From assembly GCA_036654095.1 (NCBI GenBank), contig JAVVSR010000001.1:124001-188000 (forward strand): DNA of 64,000 nucleotides, read 5' to 3'. Shown here piece by piece: positions 34,972-44,247 of this stretch (positions are counted from its first letter, which is position 1; the number at the start of each line of letters is the position of its first letter). The DNA comes from JAVVSR01 sp036654095. GTDB lineage: Bacteria; Bacillota; Clostridia; Christensenellales; CAG-917. The notes under the pieces are model-generated. The model searched no databases. It had not been told where the DNA came from and worked only from the letters and a program-made list of their open reading frames with translations. Position numbers and translations under genes: made by a program.

Positions 34972-36002
34972 TGAAAAAAATTGTTATAGCCGTACTTATA
35001 ATTATACTAGCGTGTTGCGCTGTTGGATGTAACCCTATTGATGAAAGAATTATTGCTTTTGGTACTGTTGTTGGCCTAAAGCTTGATAAAGGCAATCCAA
35101 ATAAAACTTTAAAAACACTTGAACCATATCTTTCCGCGCTTGATAGAGATTTTGATACCGACTATGAAGATGGTTCGCTTTACAAAATTAACAATGCCAA
35201 AGCAGGGCAAGAGGTTGTAGTTTCAAATGAAGCATACGAACTTTTGCAGTTGGCAAAAAAGCTTTATAAGCAAACCAATGGATTTTTTAATATTGCAACT
35301 TTTCCGTTGACTGAATTGTGGAAGTTATCTCCATTGACTTATGTATCGTTTAAAGAAAATTATACTCTGCCAACCGCGCAAGAAATTGCTGAAATCTTGC
35401 CTAATTGCAATTTTAACGACTTAATTTTAAAGGACAATAATGTTGTAATTAAATCTAACGAAAAGCTTAAAGTTAGTTTTGGCGCGTTAGCTAAAGGTTA
35501 TGCTGGCGACAAGGCATTGTCGATTGCAAGAAGCAACAAAAATCAAGGCATAATCGACATGGGTGGCACAATTTTTACTTTAGGCGATGGTCCTTTTAAT
35601 GTTGGTATTGGCAATCCGCGTGAAAGTAACGTTGACTATTTTGCTAAACTTACCCTTTCCGACGGCGCGATAGTTTGCACGTCAGGTGACTATCATAGAT
35701 ATTATATAGTAGGTGACAAACGCTATCATCATATCTTCGGTACAGATGGTTATCCTACGCAAAATGGCATTATAAGTGTGACTATTGTCGCTTTAAACAA
35801 TAAGTTCAGTGGCGCGTTATGCGATGGTTTATCAACATCAGTATTTGCGTTGGGACTTGTAAATGGAACTAAACTTTTAAATGAATATGGTATTGGCGCA
35901 GTCATTATAACTGCTGATAATAAGTACTCGCTTGTGAATTTAGACGAAAGCATATTTACACTTAATGATACTGGATACAAAAAATATGTACAGACGACTT
36001 GA
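34971..36002 (+). CDS. apbE: FAD:protein FMN transferase, lipoprotein (ApbE)
   Basis: ApbE attaches FMN covalently to a Ser/Thr of target flavoproteins, using FAD. The 343-residue protein has a lipoprotein signal with lipobox AVGC (Cys about 20), so it acts outside the membrane. The family motifs are visible: FGTVVGLKL near the start, VSFGALAKGYAGDKAL, DMGGTIFTLG, and TSGDYHRYY with the later FALG. The start codon overlaps the hrb stop. Targets may be Rnf-type subunits or extracellular flavoproteins; none is encoded in the window. Confidence 0.93.
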   Translation: MKKIVIAVLIIILACCAVGCNPIDERIIAFGTVVGLKLDKGNPNKTLKTLEPYLSALDRDFDTDYEDGSLYKINNAKAGQEVVVSNEAYELLQLAKKLYKQTNGFFNIATFPLTELWKLSPLTYVSFKENYTLPTAQEIAEILPNCNFNDLILKDNNVVIKSNEKLKVSFGALAKGYAGDKALSIARSNKNQGIIDMGGTIFTLGDGPFNVGIGNPRESNVDYFAKLTLSDGAIVCTSGDYHRYYIVGDKRYHHIFGTDGYPTQNGIISVTIVALNNKFSGALCDGLSTSVFALGLVNGTKLLNEYGIGAVIITADNKYSLVNLDESIFTLNDTGYKKYVQTT

Positions 36003-36375
36003 CAATATTAAAAATGAAAAAATGTTCAAGCTGTGGGATATTTCTGTCGGCGTTATTGTGCTTGGGATAATTATTTCAGCAATGATTATGTACTTTATGC
36101 CTCGAGGTAGTTATGCCGAGGTTTATGTAAACGGCGTTCTTCGCGATAGATATCCGCTTAGCGTTGATACTACTATCGAAATTAATGATTTTGGACGAAA
36201 TATAATTGTTATTAAAGATGGTCAAGTTTATATGAGCGAGGCATCTTGCGAAAGTCAAAACTGCGTTTTAGAAAAATCAATACATAAAGTTGGTGACCAA
36301 ATAGTTTGCCTTCCAAACAAAGTTATTGTAATTATTGTTGGGAAAAAGGAGGGCGAACTTGATGCAATTACCTAA
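35986..36375 (+). CDS. NusG domain II-containing membrane-anchored protein
   Basis: A basic start, one N-terminal membrane helix (VGVIVLGIIISAMIMYF), then a single NusG-domain-II fold of about 85 residues (AEVYVNGVLRDRYPL...QIVCLPNKVIVIIVG) with two Cys in ASCESQNC. Possible starts are 35965, 35986 and 36022; 35986 is a compromise and none has a strong ribosome site, which fits coupling to apbE, which it overlaps. This family commonly sits between apbE and Gx transporter genes in Clostridia. Its biochemical role is not established. Confidence 0.8.
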   Translation: MYRRLDNIKNEKMFKLWDISVGVIVLGIIISAMIMYFMPRGSYAEVYVNGVLRDRYPLSVDTTIEINDFGRNIIVIKDGQVYMSEASCESQNCVLEKSIHKVGDQIVCLPNKVIVIIVGKKEGELDAIT

Positions 36376-36910
36376 AATTTCTACCCAACGCGTTGCAATT
36401 ACAGGCATAATGCTTTCGTTAGCGCTTATACTATCGCTTATTGAAACTGCTTTACCGCCGATAATGCCCGTCGTTCCATATGCGAAAATTGGGTTTTCAA
36501 ATATTGTTTTGTTGGTCGCATTAATGCTTTTAGGATATAAATCGTGTATTCTTATTTTAATTATTAAGTGCTTACTTGTTGGTATTTTTTCAGGTAATAT
36601 ATTTTCCATTGTGTACTCATTACCTGCGGGGATAATATCATATAGCGTAACGGCATTGATAATAAATATTAAACAAATAAGTCTTGTAGCGGTTAGTACT
36701 GTTGGTTCAATAGTGCATAATATTGTGCAAATTTTGGTTGCAAGCATTGTGATAGGGCATACCATATGGCTAACATTGCCATATTTACTGTTGTTAGGTG
36801 GCGCGGTAGGGGTTGGAATAGGCGTCGTAACATTTGTGGTGCTTAAATATTTGCCACATTCGTTAATATTACAGTATTCTGAAACTCCTAAAAACAAAAA
36901 TAAAATATAA
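36362..36910 (+). CDS. Gx transporter family protein (PF07456-type)
   Basis: A 182-residue membrane protein with about five to six helices, often labelled 'heptaprenyl diphosphate synthase component I' but more like ECF S-components. The sequence GIMLSLALILSLIE, then PYAKIGFSNIVLLVALMLLGYK, is characteristic of the family. ATG 36362 is chosen: GGAGGG is 9 bases upstream; the frame is open further up but without a ribosome site. It overlaps the NusG-II gene by 14 bases and is the last gene of the operon. The substrate is unknown. Confidence 0.82.
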   Translation: MQLPKISTQRVAITGIMLSLALILSLIETALPPIMPVVPYAKIGFSNIVLLVALMLLGYKSCILILIIKCLLVGIFSGNIFSIVYSLPAGIISYSVTALIINIKQISLVAVSTVGSIVHNIVQILVASIVIGHTIWLTLPYLLLLGGAVGVGIGVVTFVVLKYLPHSLILQYSETPKNKNKI

Positions 36911-36915
36911 AATGA

Positions 36916-36952
36916 AAAAATCCGTAAAAAAATGCGGATTTTTGTTTTTTTA
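36916..36952 (+). terminator. Intrinsic terminator of the flavin operon
   Basis: AAAAATCCG (36916-36924) pairs with CGGATTTTT (36935-36943), then a T run. Confidence 0.75.
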
Positions 36953-37020
36953 AAGCTAAAAATGTTATTTAGCTTAACTTTTAAACTGTTGCGTAAACCT
37001 TGTAATAGGTAGAATAGGCT

Positions 37021-38250
37021 CTATTTTTTAAATGGTAAAAAACCATCATCTTCGTGCAAATCGGCATTTAATATATCATTATTTAAAAGTATTGCTCGTT
37101 GAACACTTTTATAACCATACTTTTGTCGAATTTTATCAATACTTTCCTCAAGTCGAGTTTCTTTATTGTCACAAACGTCAAACATTGTAAATTGAATATC
37201 GTCATAACCATTAGTTAGCTTTTGAGTGTATACGCTGATTGACCTCAAAGGAATGGCAAAGTTATAGTTATCTAGTAAAAGTTTTAGTGCGCTTTCTGCA
37301 AGTAAACTAGAGTTGCTAGTAGGTGAGGTTAGCGTTAATTGACGTGTTATGGAATGTAGGTTTGTGTCGCGTAATCCTAGAGAAACACCCCCTGCAAGTA
37401 GCCCGTACTTTCTAAGACGAGTGGCAACCATTTCAGACAATGCGTATATTACGACTTTTGCCGAATCAACATTTGTAATATCTTTTGAAGTCGTTGTGCC
37501 GTGGCCAACACTTTTGGGAATGTGGTTATCATAATATAACTTAACTTCTTCTCGCTCAATCCCCGAAGCGTTGTCAATCATCTTATCTGCAACTATGCCA
37601 AAATGTCTGTTCAGCAAAGTTCTATCGGTTTTTGCTAAGTCGCCAATCGTATTAATGTTTAACTTTTTAAGCCGTTCCGCGCTACTTTTCCCAATCATTA
37701 ACAGCTCCAAAATAGGAAGCGGCCAAACAAGTTGTTTGTAATTTTCACGGGTTATGACTGTTGTCGCGTCGGGCTTTTTATAGTCACTTCCAAGCTTTGC
37801 AAATATTTTAGTAAATGATACGCCAACTGAAATTGTTAAACCGGTTTCTTTTTTAACTCTCTCGCGAAGCATATCGGCAATTTTTTCACCGCTGCCAAAC
37901 ATTTTGATACTTTCGGTTACATCTAGCCAACATTCGTCTATGCCAAAACTTTCAACGCGGTCGGTAATTGTAGTGTATATTTTAAAGACAATTTCGCTGT
38001 ATCGAACATATTCCTCGTGATGTGGCGCTACAACAATTAAATTTGGACATTTCTTAATTGCTTGCCAAACCGCATCGCCTGTTTTAACGCCAAACTTCTT
38101 TGCTGATTGACTTTTTGCCAATACAATACCGTGTCGTTTTTTAGGGTCGCCACAAACAGCTACGGGCTTTCCTTGAAGCTCGGGATTTAACACACATTCT
38201 ACCGATGCGTAAAAGTTATTCATATCGCAGTGAAGTATAACCCTATCCAT
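37021..38250 (-). CDS. dinB: DNA polymerase IV (Y family)
   Basis: Error-prone translesion polymerase. The 409-residue protein begins ILHCDMNNFYASVE (catalytic Asp 8 and the steric-gate Tyr/Phe region) and has the second catalytic pair in SFGIDECWLDVT (Asp-Glu, about 106-107), the helix-hairpin-helix thumb GKSSAERLKKL, and a C-terminal little-finger domain. The end FKK does not match the beta-clamp QLSLF consensus exactly; FTMFD near 370 may serve. Start 38250 has AAGGA upstream. It is convergent with the flavin operon and divergent from ctsR. Confidence 0.93.
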   Translation of the reverse strand: MDRVILHCDMNNFYASVECVLNPELQGKPVAVCGDPKKRHGIVLAKSQSAKKFGVKTGDAVWQAIKKCPNLIVVAPHHEEYVRYSEIVFKIYTTITDRVESFGIDECWLDVTESIKMFGSGEKIADMLRERVKKETGLTISVGVSFTKIFAKLGSDYKKPDATTVITRENYKQLVWPLPILELLMIGKSSAERLKKLNINTIGDLAKTDRTLLNRHFGIVADKMIDNASGIEREEVKLYYDNHIPKSVGHGTTTSKDITNVDSAKVVIYALSEMVATRLRKYGLLAGGVSLGLRDTNLHSITRQLTLTSPTSNSSLLAESALKLLLDNYNFAIPLRSISVYTQKLTNGYDDIQFTMFDVCDNKETRLEESIDKIRQKYGYKSVQRAILLNNDILNADLHEDDGFLPFKK

Positions 38251-38663
38251 TTTATCCTTGTAAAATAATTTATTGCAAATACATAATCCAAAAAAAACTA
38301 TTAATTGTAAATTTATAAAGTAAAAAGGTTAAAGCAATTTAATACATTTTAAAATTAATATGTCACTTTTTAGTAAAATATTATATTTTATTAAAAAGTA
38401 TAAAGCAATATTGAGTTGGCCGTTTAAACTTAATAATTTAGCTATTAAGCCCAATTTATATAACTAATGTTTATCGATATGCGCATTTACTTCAAAATAA
38501 AGTTGCAATATTAAGTATGGTTTTGCATACAGACAACTAATAAAAAATATAGCTTGTTATGCTGCTTGTTATTATTATTTTACCACATTGCATATGATTA
38601 AAACAACTACTGTGCGTATATTTAATAAAAATTTTATTTTTTAAAAATTTTATTTAAAAACTA
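38251..38663. other. 413-base AT-rich divergent spacer
   Basis: No gene is seen between dinB and the ctsR promoter. No LexA box was recognised near dinB. Confidence 0.5.
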
Positions 38664-38692
38664 TTGCAATTAAAAACAATATGGTTTATAAT
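38664..38692 (+). promoter_or_regulatory. Promoter of ctsR-mcsA-mcsB-clpC
   Basis: TTGCAA (38664-38669), exact 17-base spacer, TATAAT (38687-38692). The CtsR operator begins 3 bases after the -10 box. Confidence 0.75.
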
Positions 38693-38695
38693 TAA

Positions 38696-38712
38696 GGTCA
38701 AAGATAGTCAAA
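38696..38712 (+). promoter_or_regulatory. CtsR operator
   Basis: GGTCAAA GAT AGTCAAA: two heptads separated by 3 bases, an exact match to the known CtsR consensus (A/GGTCAAA-NAN-A/GGTCAAA). It covers the expected transcription start of the ctsR operon, so CtsR binding should block initiation until heat or McsB-dependent release. Confidence 0.93.
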
Positions 38713-38723
38713 AAGGATTTTTT

Positions 38724-39173
38724 ATGAAAATAAGCGATATTATCGAACAGTTTATCATTGATATAATAGGGGAAGGCGAGGTTGCGGATATAAGTCGCAA
38801 CGAACTTGCTTCCTATTTTCGGTGCGCGCCCTCGCAAATAAACTACGTATTGCAAACTCGCTTTACCTTAGACCGCGGTTTTCAAGTTGAAAGCCAACGC
38901 GGAGGCGGTGGATATATTCGTATAGAAAGGTTGGCTATTGATAAAAATCCATATCTATACAGTTTGCTTGAAACGTTAAGTGAGCCAATATCGTATACTC
39001 GACTTTTGCAAATTGCCGAATGTTTAGTTGAAAATGGCATTATGTTGCCCGAAGAAGGCGCGCTTTTGACGAGAATGACATCTGATAAAGCTTTAGCTAC
39101 TCCATCAAACAACAGTGATAGTATTCGCAGTAATATACTTAAAGAAACAATAATTCATTTAATAAAGAGGTAA
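38724..39173 (+). CDS. ctsR: Class III stress repressor CtsR
   Basis: Dimeric winged-helix repressor of clp genes. The 149-residue protein starts MKISDIIEQFIID; the helix-turn-helix region is SRNELASYFRCAPSQINYVL, and the wing contains the family GGGGYIRI (glycine-rich thermosensing loop, usually RGGGGYIRI). ATG 38724 follows AAAGGA; a longer frame runs back through the promoter and is rejected. It is first in the operon and should autoregulate through the operator at 38696. Confidence 0.95.
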   Translation: MKISDIIEQFIIDIIGEGEVADISRNELASYFRCAPSQINYVLQTRFTLDRGFQVESQRGGGGYIRIERLAIDKNPYLYSLLETLSEPISYTRLLQIAECLVENGIMLPEEGALLTRMTSDKALATPSNNSDSIRSNILKETIIHLIKR

Positions 39174-39176
39174 AAT

Positions 39177-39635
39177 ATGCAAAGTAATGCTAATGGTAAG
39201 ATGTGTGATATATGTGGAAAACGTCCAGCGGTTTATTGTATCTTAAACGGTGTTATGGGCGAAATATATTGTTGCCAACAGTGTTTATATGAAAAACAAA
39301 ATGTTGGAGTAAAGGGTTTTGTTGATTTTTTAAGCGAAGATGTAGTTTGTCCAGTATGTGGGACTACGCTTAGTGAATTTGAAAATAGCTCATATGTAGG
39401 TTGTTCGGACTGTTATCGTATTTTTAGGCAAGAAGTTTTATCGAAAATTCAAGACATGCACAATACCCGAAAACATATGGGTAAAAGATTGGTTAAGCGT
39501 TCTGACAATAAAAACATTAATTTAACCGACCGCGAAAAACTAAAAGAACAATATTTTTTAGCAAAAGAAGAAAATAGAACTAAAGATGCCGAGGAATTTT
39601 ATAAAAGTTTAAACAAGGAGCGCGATGATGAATAA
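39177..39635 (+). CDS. mcsA: Protein-arginine kinase activator McsA
   Basis: A zinc-finger adaptor that activates the McsB arginine kinase. The 152-residue protein has four CxxC pairs: CDICGK, CCQQC, CPVCG and CSDC, followed by a C-terminal UVR-like coiled segment (REKLKEQYFLAKEENRTKDAEEFYKSL). The start is 3 bases after the ctsR stop with GAGG upstream; the end overlaps mcsB. Confidence 0.93.
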   Translation: MQSNANGKMCDICGKRPAVYCILNGVMGEIYCCQQCLYEKQNVGVKGFVDFLSEDVVCPVCGTTLSEFENSSYVGCSDCYRIFRQEVLSKIQDMHNTRKHMGKRLVKRSDNKNINLTDREKLKEQYFLAKEENRTKDAEEFYKSLNKERDDE

Positions 39636-40626
39636 TTTTGATAAAGTTGTTGTTTCCTCACGAGTTCGGTTGGCGCGTAATTTTAAAGGCATACCATTTC
39701 CTCAGCGGCTTAATGACGTCAATGCTCGTAATTTAATTATAAAAGCAGCTGACAATGCTGCAACTTTTCAGCACGACTTGTTGCTGATGAGCGAGGTTAA
39801 TAATATTGAGCGACTTTCGCTTGTTGAACGACACTTGATTAGTATTGACCTAATAAATCACGTTGATATGGGAGCGCTAATTTTAAGTAAAGACGAAAGT
39901 ATTTCGGTTATGATAAACGAGGAAGACCATATTCGCGCGCAGTGCATACTTAAGGGAATGAATTTGCGCGAATGTTATAAAACTATCGATAAGTACGATA
40001 ACGCGTTATCCAATGAAATGCCTATTGCGTACGATAGCGATTTTGGTTATCTTACGGCTTGTTTAACTAACGTTGGCACGGGTATGCGGGCTTCGGCGAT
40101 GTTGTTTTTGCCTGCAATTACATTGTCAAATGTTATTGAAAATTACGTTAGTCACGCATCGCGTATGGGCATTACTGTTAGAGGTGTTTACGGTGAAAGG
40201 TCAAATCCGGAAGGCTGTATGTATCAAATTTCAAACTCAAAAACAATAGGGCTAAGCGAGCAAAATATTTTAGATACTGTTGAAGAAATGGTTAGTGAGC
40301 TGTGCGCGATTGAACTTGGCTTAAGAAATGAAATTTATAGCAAAGATAAAATAAAATTTGAAGATAAAGTGTATCGCGCATATGGTATTCTTGCTAATGC
40401 TAGAAGCTTACCGAGTAGTGAATTTATGGAAATTATGTCGTGGCTTAAGTTTGGTATTGCAATGGAAATTATAGATTTTAAAGATTTGGAACTTTTGGAT
40501 AAAATGGTCATTTATGCCCAACCTGCAAATCTTTGTATGCTTATGAATGGCGAAGAACTTAGTCCAAATGAACGCGATTTTGCGCGAGCAAAATATGTTC
40601 GGGATACACTAAAAAGATTGAAATAA
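39625..40626 (+). CDS. mcsB: Protein arginine kinase McsB
   Basis: A phosphagen-kinase-type enzyme that phosphorylates arginines, marking proteins for ClpCP degradation and releasing CtsR. The 333-residue protein has the ATP-binding SSRVRLARNFKGIPFP, the GTGMRASAMLFLP segment, and RGVYGERSNPEGCMYQISN with the catalytic region. Two adjacent ATGs (39625, 39628) follow AAGGAG; the second has better spacing. It overlaps mcsA by 11 bases. Confidence 0.94.
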   Translation: MMNNFDKVVVSSRVRLARNFKGIPFPQRLNDVNARNLIIKAADNAATFQHDLLLMSEVNNIERLSLVERHLISIDLINHVDMGALILSKDESISVMINEEDHIRAQCILKGMNLRECYKTIDKYDNALSNEMPIAYDSDFGYLTACLTNVGTGMRASAMLFLPAITLSNVIENYVSHASRMGITVRGVYGERSNPEGCMYQISNSKTIGLSEQNILDTVEEMVSELCAIELGLRNEIYSKDKIKFEDKVYRAYGILANARSLPSSEFMEIMSWLKFGIAMEIIDFKDLELLDKMVIYAQPANLCMLMNGEELSPNERDFARAKYVRDTLKRLK

Positions 40627-40638
40627 AGGAGGAGTTGT

Positions 40639-43197
40639 ATGTTACAAGATTCAAGAAACGTTGCTTTAGTTAAAAGAGAAGCATATAATATCGCCAATCA
40701 AACTGGCGGCGAAATTGGAAGTGAACATTTATTAGCTGGCTTGGTTTTGGTTGATGGCTCGATTGCCAACGGTCTTTTGATGCTACACGGCGTTAATATT
40801 AAGAAAATTCAAAACAATTTTCATACAGTTACGCTTATGACTGAGCCTTATTATAGCAGCAGAACAAAAAATATTTTACAAAACGCAATGGTCATTGCCG
40901 CCGAGTGCAGGCAGGGCGTTATCGGAACGGAACATTTGCTTGGCGCAATTTTCAGTGAGAAAGATTGTAAGGCGTATGCAATATTAACAAATGCAGCCGA
41001 TGACTACAAATTGTTGGAAAAAGAACTTTTTGACATTCTGCACGAGCAAAGCGATGAGGCAGACGCATACAATGAAAATAATGATGACGATGATAATATT
41101 ATTGAAATAACTTATAACAGTGATATAAATACGCCGAAGGATTTTATTGAACGCATAAAGGAACATTTTGAAAATGTTGATAACAATATCACCGACAATA
41201 AACGTGATGTTAAAAGAGGTTCAACGGACAAAAAAAGAAGCGAAGTCAGCGCGCCCGTCAAAGAACTTGAGGGGTTCGGCATTGATTTAACAATGCGCGC
41301 TAAGGAAAATAAACTTGACCCTGTTATTGGGCGTGAAAAGGAAATTGAACGAATTATCCAAGCATTGTGTAGGCGTACTAAAAATAATCCAGTTTTAATC
41401 GGCGAACCCGGCGTTGGCAAATCAGCTATTGTCGAAGGCTTAGCGCAGGCGATTGTTGCGGATAAAGTTCCAGACGCTTTAAAAAATAAAATAGTTTTTA
41501 CATTGGATATGGCAGGGATTGTTGCAGGCACAAAATATCGTGGCGAATTTGAGGAAAGGTTTAAAAACGCGCTTGATGCTGTTAAGTCGAAAGGGAATAT
41601 TATATTGTTTATTGATGAAATCCATACAATAGTAAACGCTGGTGGCGCAGAGGGCGCGATAGATGCGGCAAATATTTTAAAGCCAATGCTTGCTAGAGGC
41701 GAAATACAAACCGTCGGCGCAACAACCATTGACGAATATCGAAAATATATTGAAAAAGATGCGGCTTTAGAGCGTCGTTTTCAGCCGATAATGGTTGACC
41801 CGCCTTCTGTTGATGATACGATTTTAATTTTAAAGGGATTACGCGATAAATACGAGGCGCACCACAAAGTCACAATTACCGACGAAGCTATTGACGCTGC
41901 CGCAAATTTGTCAGACAGGTATATTGCCGATAGATTTTTGCCCGATAAAGCTATTGACCTTATTGACGAAGCGTCTAGCAGAAAAAGGATTTTTGCATTT
42001 TCAATGCCGTCTGACATTAAAGAGGCTGAAGCAAAATTAAAATCACTTCAATACGATATCAAGGAAGCTAGTACTAATGAAAATTTTGATAAGGCAAAGT
42101 CACTGACCATTGAACGTGATAAACTGCAAAAAATTGTAGAAGAAGGCAAGGATAGCTATGACAAAAAGAAGGCGAATACAAAACTTTCAATCAATCAAGA
42201 TGATATTGCCGAAATAGTATCAAGTTGGACATCTGTGCCCGTTGCAAAACTTACTGAAAACGAAAGTTCAAGATTGTTAAAGCTTGAAGATATTCTTCAC
42301 GAACGAGTTATTGGACAAAACGAAGCCGTTTCGGCGGTCGCGAGAGCGATTAAGCGCGCGCGAGCAGGTATTTCTGACCCGAAACGTCCAATAGGTTCAT
42401 TTATTTTTCTTGGCCCAACAGGTGTTGGAAAAACCGAATTAAGTAAAGCGTTAGCTGCCGCTATGTTTGGCGACGAAAATCTTATGATTAGAGTTGATAT
42501 GAGCGAATATATGGATAAAGCAAATGTCAGCAAACTTATCGGTTCGGCGCCGGGTTACGTAGGATTTGAGGAAGGTGGACAGTTAACTGAAAAAGTACGT
42601 CGCAAACCCTATTCCGTTATTTTGTTTGACGAAATTGAAAAAGCGCACCCCGATGTTTTTAATATATTGCTGCAAATACTTGAAGATGGTCGCTTAACCG
42701 ATTCACACGGACGAATGATTAGCTTTAAAAATACAATAATAATTATGACTTCAAACGTCGGCGCTAGTGAAATAAACAAAACTAAACGCTTAGGATTTAA
42801 CGATACAAGCGACTATGACGACTTGCGCGACAGACAAATTGAAGCATTAAAGCAAGTTATGAAGCCCGAGTTTATCAACCGTATTGATGAAATTATCGTG
42901 TTTTGTCCGTTGGAAAAAGATGATATTGATAAAATTGCAACAATTATGATAAAAAATCTTGAAAATCGATTAGCTGAACGAGATATCAAAATTGAGGTTT
43001 CAAAGGAAGCGAAAGCGTATCTAGTTGACAAAGGATATGACAAGGAATATGGCGCGCGTCCACTTAGAAGAACAATACAGCGTCAGGTTGAAGACAGACT
43101 TAGTGAAGAAATTTTAAAAAACACTGTTAATTTGGGAGATACCGTGGATATTTCGCTTGAAAATAATGAATTAACGTTTAAAAATCGTTCAAAGTAA
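40639..43197 (+). CDS. clpC: ATP-dependent Clp protease ATPase subunit ClpC
   Basis: AAA+ unfoldase that feeds ClpP. The 852-residue protein has an N-terminal Clp-N repeat (about 1-140, GTEHLLGAI), an acidic linker (about 150-180), AAA1 with Walker A GEPGVGKS (about 256-263) and an IDEIHT box, the middle coiled domain with UVR-like stretch (about 455-510), AAA2 with GPTGVGKTE (about 593-601) and a FDEIEKAHPD box, and a C-terminal GYDKEYGARPLRR sensor-2. AAGGAGG ribosome site. Last gene of the CtsR operon. Confidence 0.96.
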   Translation: MLQDSRNVALVKREAYNIANQTGGEIGSEHLLAGLVLVDGSIANGLLMLHGVNIKKIQNNFHTVTLMTEPYYSSRTKNILQNAMVIAAECRQGVIGTEHLLGAIFSEKDCKAYAILTNAADDYKLLEKELFDILHEQSDEADAYNENNDDDDNIIEITYNSDINTPKDFIERIKEHFENVDNNITDNKRDVKRGSTDKKRSEVSAPVKELEGFGIDLTMRAKENKLDPVIGREKEIERIIQALCRRTKNNPVLIGEPGVGKSAIVEGLAQAIVADKVPDALKNKIVFTLDMAGIVAGTKYRGEFEERFKNALDAVKSKGNIILFIDEIHTIVNAGGAEGAIDAANILKPMLARGEIQTVGATTIDEYRKYIEKDAALERRFQPIMVDPPSVDDTILILKGLRDKYEAHHKVTITDEAIDAAANLSDRYIADRFLPDKAIDLIDEASSRKRIFAFSMPSDIKEAEAKLKSLQYDIKEASTNENFDKAKSLTIERDKLQKIVEEGKDSYDKKKANTKLSINQDDIAEIVSSWTSVPVAKLTENESSRLLKLEDILHERVIGQNEAVSAVARAIKRARAGISDPKRPIGSFIFLGPTGVGKTELSKALAAAMFGDENLMIRVDMSEYMDKANVSKLIGSAPGYVGFEEGGQLTEKVRRKPYSVILFDEIEKAHPDVFNILLQILEDGRLTDSHGRMISFKNTIIIMTSNVGASEINKTKRLGFNDTSDYDDLRDRQIEALKQVMKPEFINRIDEIIVFCPLEKDDIDKIATIMIKNLENRLAERDIKIEVSKEAKAYLVDKGYDKEYGARPLRRTIQRQVEDRLSEEILKNTVNLGDTVDISLENNELTFKNRSK

Positions 43198-43301
43198 AAG
43201 TCTGTATAATTTACTTTCAAATGTTTATATAAAACATTTTTATATAAACTAAACCTTAAATGCTAGTGAGTTATTGTTAAACTAATTATATTTAATTAAA
43301 T

Positions 43302-43333
43302 AAAAGATGCGCATTTCTGCGCATCTTTTACTA
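43302..43333. terminator. Bidirectional terminator between clpC and hpf
   Basis: AAAAGATGCGCA (43302-43313) pairs perfectly with TGCGCATCTTTT (43318-43329); A and T tracts flank both sides, and the two genes converge here. Confidence 0.85.
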
Positions 43334-43357
43334 TTTATTTTATAAAACTATACTTTT

Positions 43358-43939
43358 TTAATAATCACATTCAATTACGCCTACATCACCTTTATGGCGT
43401 TTATAAACCACATTTACCTTGCCCGTTTCGGCATTTAAATAAATAAAGAAATCGTGGTCAAGCAAAATAAGTTCATCAATCGCGCCTTCAGTCGAAAGGG
43501 GAGTTAATTGGAATTTTTTAGATTTAACCGCTTTCATTTTAAATTCATCTAAATTATTTTCTTTATTTAAATACTCTAAGGTAAGGTCAACAGGCGATTT
43601 AATATCCTTTTCAAACTTAGTACGAAGTTTGGACACTTGGCGTTCAAGTCTATCAATTACAACGTCAATAGTATCAAATATGCTTGATGCAGTTTCCTCA
43701 GCGCGGATAATCCTGTCACCAAAATGCACGGTTGCTTCTAATGTATAGCGTTCCTTATTTTTTTCCTGACTGCAAACAAATTTAGCAACAGCATTGTCTT
43801 TTTCAATAAAACTTGACAGTTTTGATTCAGGCTTACCATAGGTGTCAAAATAACGGTCCAATTTGTCAAACTTTTTTTCAACGACGCTCTTTAGTCTTTC
43901 GCTGGGAGTGTAGTTCCTACCAATAAATTCAATACGCAT
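43358..43939 (-). CDS. hpf: Ribosome hibernation promoting factor, long form
   Basis: Binds the 30S decoding region and dimerises 70S ribosomes into 100S in stationary phase. The 193-residue protein has an N-terminal S30AE domain (MRIEFIGRNYTPSERLKSVVEKKFDKLDRYF-type start) and a C-terminal dimerisation domain (DELILLDHDFFIYLNAETG, VYKRHKGDVGVIE) joined by a linker at about 115-135. On the minus strand AAGGAGG precedes the start at 43939. Confidence 0.95.
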   Translation of the reverse strand: MRIEFIGRNYTPSERLKSVVEKKFDKLDRYFDTYGKPESKLSSFIEKDNAVAKFVCSQEKNKERYTLEATVHFGDRIIRAEETASSIFDTIDVVIDRLERQVSKLRTKFEKDIKSPVDLTLEYLNKENNLDEFKMKAVKSKKFQLTPLSTEGAIDELILLDHDFFIYLNAETGKVNVVYKRHKGDVGVIECDY

Positions 43940-43988
43940 AAAACCAGCCTCCTTATTAGTTGAAATATTGTATATATTTCTTAACTCT

Positions 43989-44017
43989 ATTATACGATAA
44001 ATTTAATTAAATATCAA
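43989..44017 (-). promoter_or_regulatory. Promoter of hpf
   Basis: Minus strand TTGATA (44017-44012), 17-base spacer, TATAAT (43994-43989). Confidence 0.6.
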
Positions 44018-44212
44018 TAGGCTTTGAAAATTAATTTACTTATTTTATTAAATTTTCAATAATACTAAAACTAAAGGCAACAAACTATTAGTTGTTAAAA
44101 ATAAAAAACATTGCAAACCAATGTTTTAATTATGAATTTTCTGGTTAAAGCTTAGATATAATTAATAAATGTCAAAATGTTTTATATATTTGCTAATTGT
44201 TAATTAGATTTC

Positions 44213-44241
44213 TTGTAATATAATTTTATTTATTATATAAT
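44213..44241 (+). promoter_or_regulatory. Promoter giving an apparently leaderless mRNA
   Basis: TTGTAA (44213-44218), exact 17-base spacer, TATAAT (44236-44241). The usual start point, 7 bases past the -10 box, is 44248, the A of an in-frame ATG. The rest of 43940-44212 is AT-rich with the hpf promoter only. Confidence 0.6.
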
Positions 44242-44247
44242 ATGGTT

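Noticed and set aside
36335..36910. Heptaprenyl diphosphate synthase component I
   Set aside because: The product is a polytopic membrane protein of the Gx transporter type with no prenyltransferase motif; the label is historical.
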